Origin: Candidatus Babeliales bacterium | Lineage (GTDB): Bacteria > Babelota > Babeliae > Babelales > JACPOV01 | Assembly (NCBI GenBank): GCA_036260945.1 | Contig: DATALT010000002.1 | Location: forward strand, 812,529 to 876,528 | Direction: 5' to 3' | Length of the DNA: 64,000 nucleotides | In this document: piece by piece, positions 25,873-34,901 of the stretch | How the letters are laid out: each line of letters starts with the position of its first letter | Numbering within the stretch: the first letter of the stretch is position 1 | Position numbers and translations under genes: made by a program | The notes under the pieces: model-generated | Databases searched by the model: none | What the model was told of the DNA's origin: nothing | Seen by the model: only the letters and a program-made list of their open reading frames with translations

Positions 25873-28551
25873 CTATTCGCGTACATAGATACCGCCGTTT
25901 CCGCACAGCATTAATCGCCCTGTACTCGTATCAAAAACAGTATGATCGATCTCTGTCCAATACGGCCCTGAAGCTGGTACAAAAGTATTATTCGTCTTGT
26001 GTAATCCTAAGCGCATCCCAGGAATCATTAATTGATGAACCTGAAAAAATGGCGCCACTCCTCGGCCGGCAGCTTGCGTCATCAAAAGATGCGATCCTTC
26101 AACTAAAATAGTACGGCGATGCGCTTTGCAATTGAGAAGGACATCCTGCCCCTCTTTATATGGAATAATTTTCAATTCACCGTTTATATAATAAAAACGA
26201 TAGACAAACGAATTAGCTTCAAGCACCGAACCGGTAAGAACATAAATTTGTTTTTTTTCGTCAGAACGCGTGTAATCGGCAGCGCATACCGCGCAAAGGC
26301 TTGTTATCGTTTTATCCTCGAGTAATGCCACCGACTGCCATTTGCAATCTTGTGCATTCTGAACAACGCGCAAAGAAACACCAGGAATCGTATTAAATAA
26401 ACCACGCGTTGTTGCCACAATAGCGCCACATTTCCCGATTATCGCATCGGTAATAGTGCCCTTTGTATATTCTTTTGCTGAAAATATTCGCGTCGATAAA
26501 AGTTCATTTTTAATAATCGCTTCCGGATAAAGCTCAAGCCGTTCAAGTGCGGCACGCGTCATCACAAAAAGGCAATCATCTCCTGAAATTAACTTTTCTA
26601 TACCACGATTTGTGCCAATTTTTTTCCATGAATATCGTTCGTGAGTACTTTCAAGTAAGAAATCTTCAAACGTTGCTTGCGCAGAAATTCCTTTGCCATC
26701 TTTATCGCAAAGAACAGCAAGCCCTTTAATGCCGCCGACAACTAACAATGTTGTTTCATCTACTGCAACCGATGTTATGCACGTTATTGGCCCAAGATCA
26801 TTCAGCACATCATTTTCAAAAACATGATGCAGTGGCGCACACTTGCGGCCCGTAAGCCCAAGAAAAACTTTCTGGTATCCGGTTGCTGCAATTAAACCGG
26901 CGTGATTATCGTTAACAACCATTCCGGGACTGTTTTTATCAAAGAACGCGACCGCTTGTACACCACCCAAGGCAGGAGAGAATGAATTCATAAACTCACG
27001 CGCTAAGGTAAACGTTGTTTGTTGTTCTCTGGATTGACTATTATCTACCGCAGGCAACCATGAAGATTTGTAAGGATGCAGCGCCTTTGTATCATCAATC
27101 CCAATTATTTGTAGAACGCGATGCTCATCGTTATACGTAAATTTAATTGGTTGCTGTTTTGTTGGGAAAGAGCGCTTCCATGGTGTCCATGAAACTATGC
27201 GGCCCTGCTGATCGAAAATGGGATCTGACGCAAAAAGCCCATGCGCATTCTCGTCCGTTCCTCGTACGGCAACCCACACCGAATCACCCACAGTTTTCAT
27301 ATCCACGATTGCGCCAGGAAGTTGCGCTCCTGCGCCGATGGTAATTGATTCGGTATCGAGCATCGTTTGTGCAAATTTATTTACAAATACAAATCCCCGA
27401 TCCGGACTCATAACCGTTTGGTTATTTGCCAACGTTCCAAGCTCTGGATTTTCGCTCCATTCTGAAAAAGCTGCGTTCCACAATCGATCCACAATAGGAA
27501 ATGCAAACATCTTCTTATTGGTTTCTTCTGGGCCACCATTACCGCCAACCATAACTAAATAAAGTGATCCGGTTGATGTTCTGAGCGTTCGAACTTTGTG
27601 TAAACTTATTTTTTTTGATGAACCCATTGCGCTGAATGGCGTATCGCCCAGTTGCGCAAGAGATTCATGCGATACAAAAGGCTCAATGTATAAACGATCG
27701 CCAACTAATCTGCCCACCAGCAACGCACAACTGCCCTGATCACAAGCGGCATTGCTCTTCGTTGTTGATTGAACTGCAATAAAGAGGCGCCTCAGATGGT
27801 GATCCCAGTGCAAATCTATCGCATTTGGCATTAAGCGATCCAAGCCACCCTTAATCGAAAGGCCAGTTGCACCAATTTCACGATTGTCGATCGGATAGGC
27901 ACAGTTTCCATTACTTTTGCCATTGTGCGCATCCAATGGATTAAAATAAAAACGTTTTATGTATGGCTGTGGTTCTTCTTTATTTGTTTTTTCATTCCGA
28001 ACCATCGTCACACCGATTTCGCGATCAAGCCGCAGCACTGCAATACCACCGCCAATTTCTCCAAACTGACCGCCATGCCCTTTTACAGCAGCAAAAAAAT
28101 AATCGTGATCTATATTTTCCTGCGTTCCTGAAGCTCCAATGCTGAGCCCGATTATGCCATCGATTGGCAATGGGCCATTTTCGTTCGTTCCCGCATCGCA
28201 TATTCCTTCGATGCTATTAATCGATAATACTGGGCCCGATGGAGCTGAAACAATATGATAAAGCGTGCTGGGTTCATCTTTAGTAACGATAAGTGGCTGA
28301 TCGAGCAATAAATCAAAGAAACTTACCTCTTTATCGTGGAGCGGGTTATCTTTAACTTGTTGCCCGTTTACATACACGGTTGATGAATAACCGAACGGAA
28401 CTTGCGTATCTCCAATGATTTTCAATGAAGATGTCTTGCCATCTTCCATGACGAAAGCAAGATTGCGGTAGGAAAAATCAACAATTGGATCAGCGGCACC
28501 ATGCAAACTCAAGGCCTGGTTTAAAATCATAAGAATAAACAGAAGCATCAT
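25873..28551 (-). CDS. Large exported propeller-like protein, unknown function
   Basis: An 892-residue protein with a short signal peptide (residues 1-19) after GAGGAG. The mature part has no long hydrophobic segments. It contains many beta-strand blocks of the type LYLVMVGGNGG (about 320-330), SVWVAVRG, ITSVAVDETTLLVVGG and MLCGNGGIYV near the end. Spacing suggests one or two beta-propellers, but without canonical WD or Kelch signatures. An N-terminal domain (about 20-110) may be separate. It is the first gene of a minus-strand operon with the barrel-like protein, so a surface-exposed or outer-membrane-linked role is plausible but unproven. Confidence 0.6.
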   Translation of the reverse strand: MMLLFILMILNQALSLHGAADPIVDFSYRNLAFVMEDGKTSSLKIIGDTQVPFGYSSTVYVNGQQVKDNPLHDKEVSFFDLLLDQPLIVTKDEPSTLYHIVSAPSGPVLSINSIEGICDAGTNENGPLPIDGIIGLSIGASGTQENIDHDYFFAAVKGHGGQFGEIGGGIAVLRLDREIGVTMVRNEKTNKEEPQPYIKRFYFNPLDAHNGKSNGNCAYPIDNREIGATGLSIKGGLDRLMPNAIDLHWDHHLRRLFIAVQSTTKSNAACDQGSCALLVGRLVGDRLYIEPFVSHESLAQLGDTPFSAMGSSKKISLHKVRTLRTSTGSLYLVMVGGNGGPEETNKKMFAFPIVDRLWNAAFSEWSENPELGTLANNQTVMSPDRGFVFVNKFAQTMLDTESITIGAGAQLPGAIVDMKTVGDSVWVAVRGTDENAHGLFASDPIFDQQGRIVSWTPWKRSFPTKQQPIKFTYNDEHRVLQIIGIDDTKALHPYKSSWLPAVDNSQSREQQTTFTLAREFMNSFSPALGGVQAVAFFDKNSPGMVVNDNHAGLIAATGYQKVFLGLTGRKCAPLHHVFENDVLNDLGPITCITSVAVDETTLLVVGGIKGLAVLCDKDGKGISAQATFEDFLLESTHERYSWKKIGTNRGIEKLISGDDCLFVMTRAALERLELYPEAIIKNELLSTRIFSAKEYTKGTITDAIIGKCGAIVATTRGLFNTIPGVSLRVVQNAQDCKWQSVALLEDKTITSLCAVCAADYTRSDEKKQIYVLTGSVLEANSFVYRFYYINGELKIIPYKEGQDVLLNCKAHRRTILVEGSHLLMTQAAGRGVAPFFQVHQLMIPGMRLGLHKTNNTFVPASGPYWTEIDHTVFDTSTGRLMLCGNGGIYVRE

Positions 28552-28674
28552 TCACCCGTCTCCTCTATGCATGCATTTTTTTGGTTACGCACCAGTTTAC
28601 GCAAAATTTAAAAAAGTACCACTGTGGCTGCTTTCAACCTTTTATATTTTCTAGATTTCAAACCCACCGCAAAA

Positions 28675-28703
28675 TTGAAAAGTTTTCCAGGTTAAATTAT
28701 ACT
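28675..28703 (+). promoter_or_regulatory. Promoter for duplicated exported genes
   Basis: TTGAAA (28675-28680) and TATACT (28698-28703) with 17-base spacing, about 45 bases upstream of the ATG at 28748. Confidence 0.6.
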
Positions 28704-28747
28704 TTCGCTGTTAATAGCACGTCAGCATTTCTATTATGAGGATCATT

Positions 28748-29617
28748 ATGAATTTTCACGCAACACGATCTTATGCTTATGCATTGATCGCAACTTTTTC
28801 TCTAAATGCGAAAGTTGCAGATTTGAGATACATAAAAAACAGCCTAACGCACGATCAGAAAGCGGTAGTTGAAAACATCGAAGTAATCGATCACAATAAC
28901 TTAGCTCATAGTTTGGTAAAATTACTTGTTACTGTTCCAGAAGCACCGGTGCGCCCTCAACTGGAAAATTATAAAAAAGTTAAAACAACAGCTCGCATGA
29001 AAAACGCTGAAATAATGCTCAATTCTAACGGCGCAGGCGGTTCACACAAAGATAATTTACGTACCACTGAAGGATCGGTTTCGACAGAATACGATTATGC
29101 AAGATACAAAAAAGATATGGATGCTTTCCAAGAAAAAGCAGCCGTTTACCATGAAAGATATTATCTTGCTATGGATATTTTGAAAAATGTAAAAACACAA
29201 GATCTTGAGTTGCTTAAAAAGATAAATGAAACTCGCCCCGATTTAAATCTAGCGCAAAAAAAATCATCACTCGTCCAATTTCTAAAAGACGCTGCCTATA
29301 CCGCGCAAGTTCGCGAAGGTGAAGCACGAGCTGAGCAAAAATTTGAAACGACCTCCCCACGATTGGAAAGCTGGTATCATTACTACACCAAATGCGCATT
29401 AGCATGGGGAGCACTTGCTGCCGTTGGGGTACTTGGAGTGGTTTATGGCGGACAAGAAGTCAAAGTTTTAAGCGGAGCAGGCGTAGCGGTTGGCACGCTG
29501 GGAACAATTGGCACTATTTTGACGTCGAATAACCACATCCATCATTATGAACGGCGAACAGAAAACGCGAATCAAAATATTGAACTTATTAAGAAATTTG
29601 AAAATCTCCAGTTTTAG
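28748..29617 (+). CDS. Exported membrane protein, paralogue A of a tandem pair
   Basis: A 289-residue protein. I use the ATG at 28748, preceded by GAGG, rather than 28736. A signal peptide covers about residues 1-22. Next comes a domain with DLRYIKNSL and, about 45 residues on, VTVPEAPVRP. A charged helical region with coiled-coil character follows (about 110-205), then two glycine-rich membrane helices (about 213-232 and 238-258). A basic/His-rich segment (HIHHYERR) and a short tail ending FENLQF close the protein. Each of these features has a counterpart in the next gene, so the two are tandem duplicates. Function is unknown. Confidence 0.65.
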   Translation: MNFHATRSYAYALIATFSLNAKVADLRYIKNSLTHDQKAVVENIEVIDHNNLAHSLVKLLVTVPEAPVRPQLENYKKVKTTARMKNAEIMLNSNGAGGSHKDNLRTTEGSVSTEYDYARYKKDMDAFQEKAAVYHERYYLAMDILKNVKTQDLELLKKINETRPDLNLAQKKSSLVQFLKDAAYTAQVREGEARAEQKFETTSPRLESWYHYYTKCALAWGALAAVGVLGVVYGGQEVKVLSGAGVAVGTLGTIGTILTSNNHIHHYERRTENANQNIELIKKFENLQF

Positions 29618-29641
29618 CGAAGTCTCACGGATAAAGACCCT

Positions 29642-29672
29642 AGGGCAGCTCACCGCTGCCCTTTGTTTTTTT
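29642..29672 (+). terminator. Strong intrinsic terminator
   Basis: AGGGCAGC (29642-29649) and GCTGCCCT (29655-29662) form a perfect 8-base stem with a 5-base loop, followed by TTTGTTTTTTT. It separates the two paralogues, which are therefore transcribed independently. Confidence 0.85.
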
Positions 29673-29748
29673 GTGTCATAACCCTCCATTCGCCTGTTCT
29701 CTAAAAACCTGCTAAAATAGCTTTATCTCTTCTTTTAATGAGGAAAAA

Positions 29749-30684
29749 ATGAAAATAAAGCTCTTTTTTTCAATTGTGATGCATTCGATAGTTTCAGCGC
29801 ATGTACAGGAAATTGATTTGCGGGATGTCTACAACTCTTTGCCCACCAAAAATCATGAACACGTTGTTGATGGTATCAATCAGCTCCACCCTTCGTTAAT
29901 TTCTAAGGGAATTTCTGCAATACTCGTTAATTTACCTGAGCTTCCAGTAGCGCCAAGCAAAGACGATTTTAAGTTTGTAGAAACTACCAGTACCCAAAAA
30001 TCGGATAATATGATCACGTTGTTATGGCGCGATGCAAAAGATATCAAAATGAGCCATAAAGAAAGCTCTACACAAAAAATTGATACTGCAGCATATCAGC
30101 AAGCGTTTCAGCGCTACCAAACAGAATTGGCTGCCTATAATAAATTGCTTAAATTGATCGATGCAATTCAATCAAATATTTCTTCACTTACTTTGAGGAA
30201 TTTAAACGTTATCCACAAACTAAATCAGGCGCTTGATATTGCTCGTAAAAAGCTTCAAGAAGAATATTTCTTTAATAATGCGGTGCATACTGCGCGAATC
30301 AAATTAAATGAAATAACCGATGAGCAAAAAAGTGAAACGAGCCAAGAAGGTATTGATAAGTGGCAGTTTCGCTATCGTACCATTGGCCTTTTAAGCGCAT
30401 TTTTGGGGCTCGCTGGCTGCTACCACGGATCAAAAACTGAGAATTGCGGTAATAGCTCGTATGATACAAGAAGAATCGTTATTGCAATCCCGTGCGCTGC
30501 ATTAAGCGCAGCAGGAATAATCTGGAGCATCTATAATTCGCTGTATCACCATTGGTACTATCAACATCGCGTAGAAAAAGCGGTACAAAATTATACGATG
30601 ATAAAAGAGTTCAATGAATTTGAATTTGATTCAGCGTTTGAAAATCCGATTGCAGTTCCTATGTCTTCAAGCGCAGGAATATAA
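29749..30684 (+). CDS. Exported membrane protein, paralogue B of a tandem pair
   Basis: A 311-residue protein after TGAGGA, with a signal peptide ending near SAHVQ (residue 18). It shares with the previous gene IDLRDVYNSL (about 22-31), NLPELPVAP (about 64-72), a charged coiled region, two helices near 205-222 and 242-262, and a Tyr/His segment (YHHWYYQHR). It also shares an acidic end containing FNEFEF. Identity is low, so the duplication is old or the proteins evolve fast. The C-terminus has a 15-residue extension absent from its partner. Function is unknown. Confidence 0.65.
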   Translation: MKIKLFFSIVMHSIVSAHVQEIDLRDVYNSLPTKNHEHVVDGINQLHPSLISKGISAILVNLPELPVAPSKDDFKFVETTSTQKSDNMITLLWRDAKDIKMSHKESSTQKIDTAAYQQAFQRYQTELAAYNKLLKLIDAIQSNISSLTLRNLNVIHKLNQALDIARKKLQEEYFFNNAVHTARIKLNEITDEQKSETSQEGIDKWQFRYRTIGLLSAFLGLAGCYHGSKTENCGNSSYDTRRIVIAIPCAALSAAGIIWSIYNSLYHHWYYQHRVEKAVQNYTMIKEFNEFEFDSAFENPIAVPMSSSAGI

Positions 30685-30706
30685 AAATCTATAAAATGAG
30701 AGCGCA

Positions 30707-31165
30707 ATGAAAAATTATCTTTTTCTCACTGCACTCGTCGTCTCATTTCAATTTCTTTACTTCCAAAATGGCTTATTAACTTCACGTGATGCGAGCGGGC
30801 TCACAATTGCATTACTGCTCTTTTCTCTTCATTATCTTGCGATACGAAAAAGAGTCGCCGCTTTTAATTTAGAAATCCCTGCGATTGATTCTATCGAACT
30901 TCTTGAAAAGGCGTTCGTGCAAAAAACCTATTTTAGTTTCCCGTTCTTTTTTTCAAGCAGTTACGCAGGGCCGAAAAGTAGTAACATCCATTATTTTTCG
31001 CATTATTGCTGCCCATCGTTTGTCGGTGCACATTTAGAAATGATTCTTGACCCGTCATCAAAAAAAGTTTCTAGTTCAAAAGCGAATATTACTTTTTCAT
31101 TTCCAGCATTCTGTTCAATCGTCCTTTTTTCTTATTTTACAATAAAACTTTCTGCCTTGTTATAA
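30707..31165 (+). CDS. Small membrane protein, unknown
   Basis: A 152-residue protein starting 22 bases after the tandem-pair gene, preceded by GAGAGCG. It has a hydrophobic N-terminus (residues 4-20) and a second helix (about 29-46), a polar middle with several aromatic and Ser residues and a Cys pair, and a C-terminal helix (about 132-150). It may be co-transcribed with 29749-30684. No family is recognised. Confidence 0.5.
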   Translation: MKNYLFLTALVVSFQFLYFQNGLLTSRDASGLTIALLLFSLHYLAIRKRVAAFNLEIPAIDSIELLEKAFVQKTYFSFPFFFSSSYAGPKSSNIHYFSHYCCPSFVGAHLEMILDPSSKKVSSSKANITFSFPAFCSIVLFSYFTIKLSALL

Positions 31166-31293
31166 ATCGCAAAAACCCGGAAAGTAATTCAGGCTGAACC
31201 GATATAGATTTTTTATTTTTGCTAAAATTATAAATCATGTTTATTATGGATTCTAATTCTATTGCATCTGCTGCTTAGGGAATACAAAAAATT

Positions 31294-32829
31294 ATGCATG
31301 CAAAAATATTTTCAGCTACAACGATTGGTATTGAAGCACATCTGGTTGAGGTAGAAGTCGATCTTTCCTATGGCATGCTCCAATTCTTTATTGTAGGATT
31401 GCCCGATACTGCTATTAAAGAAAGCCGGCAACGCATTGCAACTGCAATCAAAAATAGCGGCATTCGATTGCCCGAACGAAAAATTACCGTAAATTTAGCG
31501 CCCGCCGATTTAAAAAAAGAGGGAACGCTTTTTGATTTGCCGATCGCAATTGGAATTCTGGCAGCGGCACAATTAATAAAAATTGAATCGGCATTTTTGC
31601 ATGAAACACTTATTATTGGAGAACTTTCGCTCGATGGAACCATTCGTTCCATAAAAGGAGCATTGCCTATTGCATTCGATGCTCAAACATTAGGAAAAAA
31701 AAGATTAATTGTTCCCAAAGAAAATGCGCACGAAGCAGCACTTATTAATGGTATTGAAGTGATTGGTGTTTCAAATCTTGTCGAAATAATTTCATTTCTG
31801 CGCGCGGAAATATCAATTGCCCCAACCCAAAGTTCGTATGTTCCTAAAAATACCATTTGGGGCGATTTAGATTTTGGCCAAGTAAAAGGGCAACATCAAG
31901 CAAAACGTGCTTTGCAGATTTGCGCTGCAGGCAGGCATAATATTTTATTTATCGGGCCGCCAGGATCTGGCAAAACGATGCTTGCAAAACGGCTCCCTTC
32001 AATTATGCCGCCATTATCGTTTCAAGAAATTTTAGAAACCACCAAAGTGTATTCGGTGAGCGGTAAATTGCAAAAACAGTTAATTACCGCTCGTCCATTT
32101 CGCAATCCGCATCACACCATTTCGCAAGCGGGGCTTGTAGGTGGAGGCTCATTCCCGCAGCCGGGAGAAATAAGCTTAACACATAACGGCATTCTCTTTT
32201 TGGATGAACTTACAGAATTTAAGCGCACCACGCTTGAAGTGCTCCGCCAACCACTCGAAAATAAATCGGTCTGCATTTCACGCGCAAATCAAAGCGTTAC
32301 ATTTCCTGCGTCATTTTTACTCATTGCAGCGCTCAATCCCTGCCCTTGTGGATTTCTTGGCGATGCAAAACGAAATTGCCACTGCTCGCGCACCGCAATA
32401 GAACATTATTTAGCGAAATTATCGGGCCCTCTTTTAGATCGTATCGACTTGCAAATCAATGTGCCATCACTCGATTACGATACGCTCAAGAAAACCGATG
32501 CCCCTGCACTTACTTCTGCCGAACTTTTTGCTGGTGTTCAAAAAGCACTCGATGCTCAAGTAAAACGATTTGGAAATCAGCATGAATTTAATAGCAACAT
32601 GACCTCGCAACAGATTGATGAATTTTGCGTCTTAACCGCCGAAGCGGAACATCTGATAAAGCAAGCTTTTGGAAAATTGCATCTAAGTATGCGCGGCTAT
32701 CATAAAATATTAAAAGTTGCCCGAACAATTGCAGATATTGAGAGCTCAGCCGTAATTGAAATGCCTCACATTCGTGAAGCTATATTCTATAGATCGCTTG
32801 ATGCAACGCTGGAGAAAATGCGTTCATGA
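31294..32829 (+). CDS. comM: ComM/YifB-type AAA+ ATPase
   Basis: A 511-residue member of the magnesium-chelatase-like ComM family, a hexameric helicase promoting branch migration when foreign DNA is recombined during natural transformation. It has an N-terminal Lon-protease-like S5-type domain (residues 1-170). Walker A is GPPGSGKT (about 221-228) and Walker B is ILFLDE (about 304-309). A zinc-knot CPCG...CHC lies at about 349-367. Length is standard. acpS overlaps its 3' end by four bases, so the genes are coupled. Other competence genes are not in this window, though the pseudopilus operon could be linked to DNA uptake. Confidence 0.95.
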   Translation: MHAKIFSATTIGIEAHLVEVEVDLSYGMLQFFIVGLPDTAIKESRQRIATAIKNSGIRLPERKITVNLAPADLKKEGTLFDLPIAIGILAAAQLIKIESAFLHETLIIGELSLDGTIRSIKGALPIAFDAQTLGKKRLIVPKENAHEAALINGIEVIGVSNLVEIISFLRAEISIAPTQSSYVPKNTIWGDLDFGQVKGQHQAKRALQICAAGRHNILFIGPPGSGKTMLAKRLPSIMPPLSFQEILETTKVYSVSGKLQKQLITARPFRNPHHTISQAGLVGGGSFPQPGEISLTHNGILFLDELTEFKRTTLEVLRQPLENKSVCISRANQSVTFPASFLLIAALNPCPCGFLGDAKRNCHCSRTAIEHYLAKLSGPLLDRIDLQINVPSLDYDTLKKTDAPALTSAELFAGVQKALDAQVKRFGNQHEFNSNMTSQQIDEFCVLTAEAEHLIKQAFGKLHLSMRGYHKILKVARTIADIESSAVIEMPHIREAIFYRSLDATLEKMRS

Positions 32830-33308
32830 TCCTTGGCATTGGTATCGATTCAGCAGAGATCGAACGTTTTTTAGATTGGGACAAATTTACACACCGGCAA
32901 TTACTCAAATTTTTCAGTCAGCGCGAAATCGATTATTGCACATCGATCCCTGCAAAAAGCGCTGAACGATTTGCCGCCCGGTTTGCAGCAAAAGAAGCAC
33001 TTTATAAAGCGCTTTCAAACCTGAGACCACAAAAGCCATTTTTGCTCTTAACCGTTGCTAAAAAATGTGAAATTTACCAAGAAACCGATACCGCTCCTTC
33101 TATGCGAATCGACTGGACTTTCTTTATATCAACATTTTTTCCACACCTTAAAACAGCTCCAATTGCCCATTTAAGCATCACGCACACGCGCGCAATCGCT
33201 ACAGTTTGTATAATCTTAGAGAGTAAATCCGATTACCTGTTGACAAAGAACAAAAAAAGCGTACTATTACCAGTACAAAAGCGCATTTCAATAAGATATT
33301 GCAAATAA
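32826..33308 (+). CDS. acpS: Holo-[acyl-carrier-protein] synthase
   Basis: Transfers 4'-phosphopantetheine from CoA to acyl carrier protein. The two family motifs are present: GIGIDSAEIERF near the N-terminus (residues 3-14, with the metal-binding Asp) and RFAARFAAKEALYKAL (about 50-65). The last core strand with HLSITHTRAIATVCII ends near residue 135. The remaining 25 residues are lysine- and serine-rich and exceed the usual AcpS length of about 120-130. They overlap a consensus promoter for the downstream tRNA gene. Start overlaps the comM stop (ATGA). Confidence 0.9.
   Translation: MILGIGIDSAEIERFLDWDKFTHRQLLKFFSQREIDYCTSIPAKSAERFAARFAAKEALYKALSNLRPQKPFLLLTVAKKCEIYQETDTAPSMRIDWTFFISTFFPHLKTAPIAHLSITHTRAIATVCIILESKSDYLLTKNKKSVLLPVQKRISIRYCK
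33240..33267 (+). promoter_or_regulatory. Promoter of initiator tRNA gene
   Basis: Perfect TTGACA (33240-33245) and TACTAT (33262-33267) spaced by 16 bases, 70 bases before the tRNA and inside the acpS reading frame. Confidence 0.6.
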
Positions 33309-33337
33309 GCGTTTTGAAAATTGAAAAACAAGTTTGA

Positions 33338-33414
<77 letters not shown>

Positions 33415-33765
33415 ATTTTACGTCTGTCTGAGCATTTTGCGCTCAAAAACTTCGATTGGCATGGCCTCTTCTTAACGAATCGTCTTCTCTTCCTCAATTT
33501 TTTGTGTTCATATTTTTTTATTTCATCCCAGGATTACGACTTTCTTTATTACTATCGCTATTCACCTGATTTTTCAGCACCTTTTTGACTAAAAAAGTGC
33601 CGTCTTTTCTTATTATTCTTTTTGAAGGAATCTTCTTTCTTTATAACTATAGTTATCTATTTAGCTTTGCGCCGCTTTTTTAGCGTGTAAAAAGTTTTCT
33701 AATAGCCCGACTTTATAGAAATAAACTAATTTCATATTTGTCATTTATGTAAAAATGTAGCCAGT
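33415..33765 (+). other. Non-coding gap after tRNA
   Basis: This AT-rich stretch contains no credible gene on either strand. At 33577-33600 an imperfect hairpin (GCAC-TTTTT / AAAAA-GTGC, one mismatch) is followed by a pyrimidine-rich run and could end the tRNA transcript. Otherwise I see nothing. Confidence 0.4.
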
Positions 33766-33794
33766 TTGACATTGTTTTTTAATTCAATTATTAT
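33766..33794 (+). promoter_or_regulatory. Near-perfect sigma-70-type promoter
   Basis: TTGACA (33766-33771), exactly 17 bases, then TATTAT (33789-33794). It is the best promoter match seen in the window. Predicted start near 33801 reads into the 57-codon ORF and the two exported proteins at 34058 and 34902. Confidence 0.65.
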
Positions 33795-33855
33795 GAATAA
33801 AGCATGCGTACATTGGTATTTTACGTTGGCCCGAGCCTTTTAACTTAAGTTTCAA

Positions 33856-34029
33856 ATGTTGGTTATGTTTTTTTCATTATCATTATTATTTGAGTTTTCT
33901 GCTCTTCCTATCGGTAACCCTCAAGATCATTTAAAGAGCGCAGACAAGAAGATAGGTTCTAATCGGTCAAATAATGAACAACCTTTGATGCCAGATTCGC
34001 AATTATTGCAGTGTCCTTCTCTTGATTAA
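33856..34029 (+). CDS. Very small secreted protein (57 codons)
   Basis: An open frame of 57 codons with an in-frame second ATG at 33865. It encodes a signal-peptide-like start (MFFSLSLLFEFSALPIG from the second Met) and a polar tail rich in Asn, Gln, Lys and Ser, ending CPSLD. It lies between a strong promoter and the next exported gene, with the same signal-peptide style as its neighbours. No good ribosome site precedes either ATG, so translation is uncertain. Alternatively it is a chance ORF in a leader. Confidence 0.4.
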   Translation: MLVMFFSLSLLFEFSALPIGNPQDHLKSADKKIGSNRSNNEQPLMPDSQLLQCPSLD

Positions 34030-34057
34030 TATTAATTATTTATATGGGGTTATTTTT

Positions 34058-34873
34058 ATGAACTATTTATTACTGATATGTGCATTCATGATGCATTTAT
34101 CTATTTTTTCTATGGAAAATCCGAACACCAACAATAAATCTACAAATGATGGATTGGCAATAGTCAAAAAACTAGATGGTCACCCTGGCATCGTTGATAA
34201 GATATTTCAATACGTGCAAGCGGCGCGCGTCAGAGAACTTAATGGTTTTAAGGCATTAATGCCTGACGACAAAAATGTTCAATTTTGCGATGAAGATGAA
34301 AATCCTATAGCGATAGATCCTGTTCTTGTTTTTGGCGGCATACAAACAAAGGGAGATAAGCAGATTTTTGTTATTCCCAATAACAGTATCCCTGGATTAC
34401 GCGTGAAAAAAGATGGTACTCCCAAAAAAGTAAGCGCTTTACAGCAAGAAAAATCTGCTATCAAGTTTGAAACTAAACAATCAAGCAAAACATCTCCCCA
34501 AGTAAGAGTAACAAAAACACTTGATGATAAAAAAGAAACACTTTATTCGCCAAAAACATCAATCACTATTAATAACAATAACCCGTTAGCAAGTCTTTTT
34601 GCTCGTGTTACTCCTGTAACTACACAGCAAACCGCGCGCAGTCTTTTTTCTACTGGAAAACCAAAAGATGTTGCTCTCAAGACATTCGCAAATGGCAGAT
34701 TTGTTTACGTTGGCAGCGATCGCGTGTTTGATCACCTCACTGAACAAATAGCTGTATTGCCCAAAAAAATAAATCGATCATCGGTTATATATTTCACGCC
34801 GACTATTTTTGAATCAACTCCGGTGAATAAATTGAAGAATATTGAATCTGCAAAAAAGCATAAGAAAAATTAA
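34058..34873 (+). CDS. Exported protein, unknown function
   Basis: A 271-residue protein starting at the ATG (34058) after GGGG, inside a longer frame that begins at 34022. The signal peptide spans residues 1-17, ending IFSMENPN, another case of Met-Glu right after the predicted cleavage. The mature part is hydrophilic, rich in Lys, Thr, Ser and Asn, with a low-complexity middle (TKQSSKTSPQ, ITINNNNP). No membrane helix or known domain was found. It is 28 bases upstream of another exported protein of similar size and composition, and both may share the promoter at 33766. Confidence 0.6.
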   Translation: MNYLLLICAFMMHLSIFSMENPNTNNKSTNDGLAIVKKLDGHPGIVDKIFQYVQAARVRELNGFKALMPDDKNVQFCDEDENPIAIDPVLVFGGIQTKGDKQIFVIPNNSIPGLRVKKDGTPKKVSALQQEKSAIKFETKQSSKTSPQVRVTKTLDDKKETLYSPKTSITINNNNPLASLFARVTPVTTQQTARSLFSTGKPKDVALKTFANGRFVYVGSDRVFDHLTEQIAVLPKKINRSSVIYFTPTIFESTPVNKLKNIESAKKHKKN

Positions 34874-34901
34874 ATCTTTGTTTTGAAACTACGGGATTAT
34901 T

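Noticed and set aside
31237..31278. 13-codon ORF upstream of comM as a leader peptide
   Set aside because: No ribosome site, no regulatory codons and no attenuator hairpin were seen.
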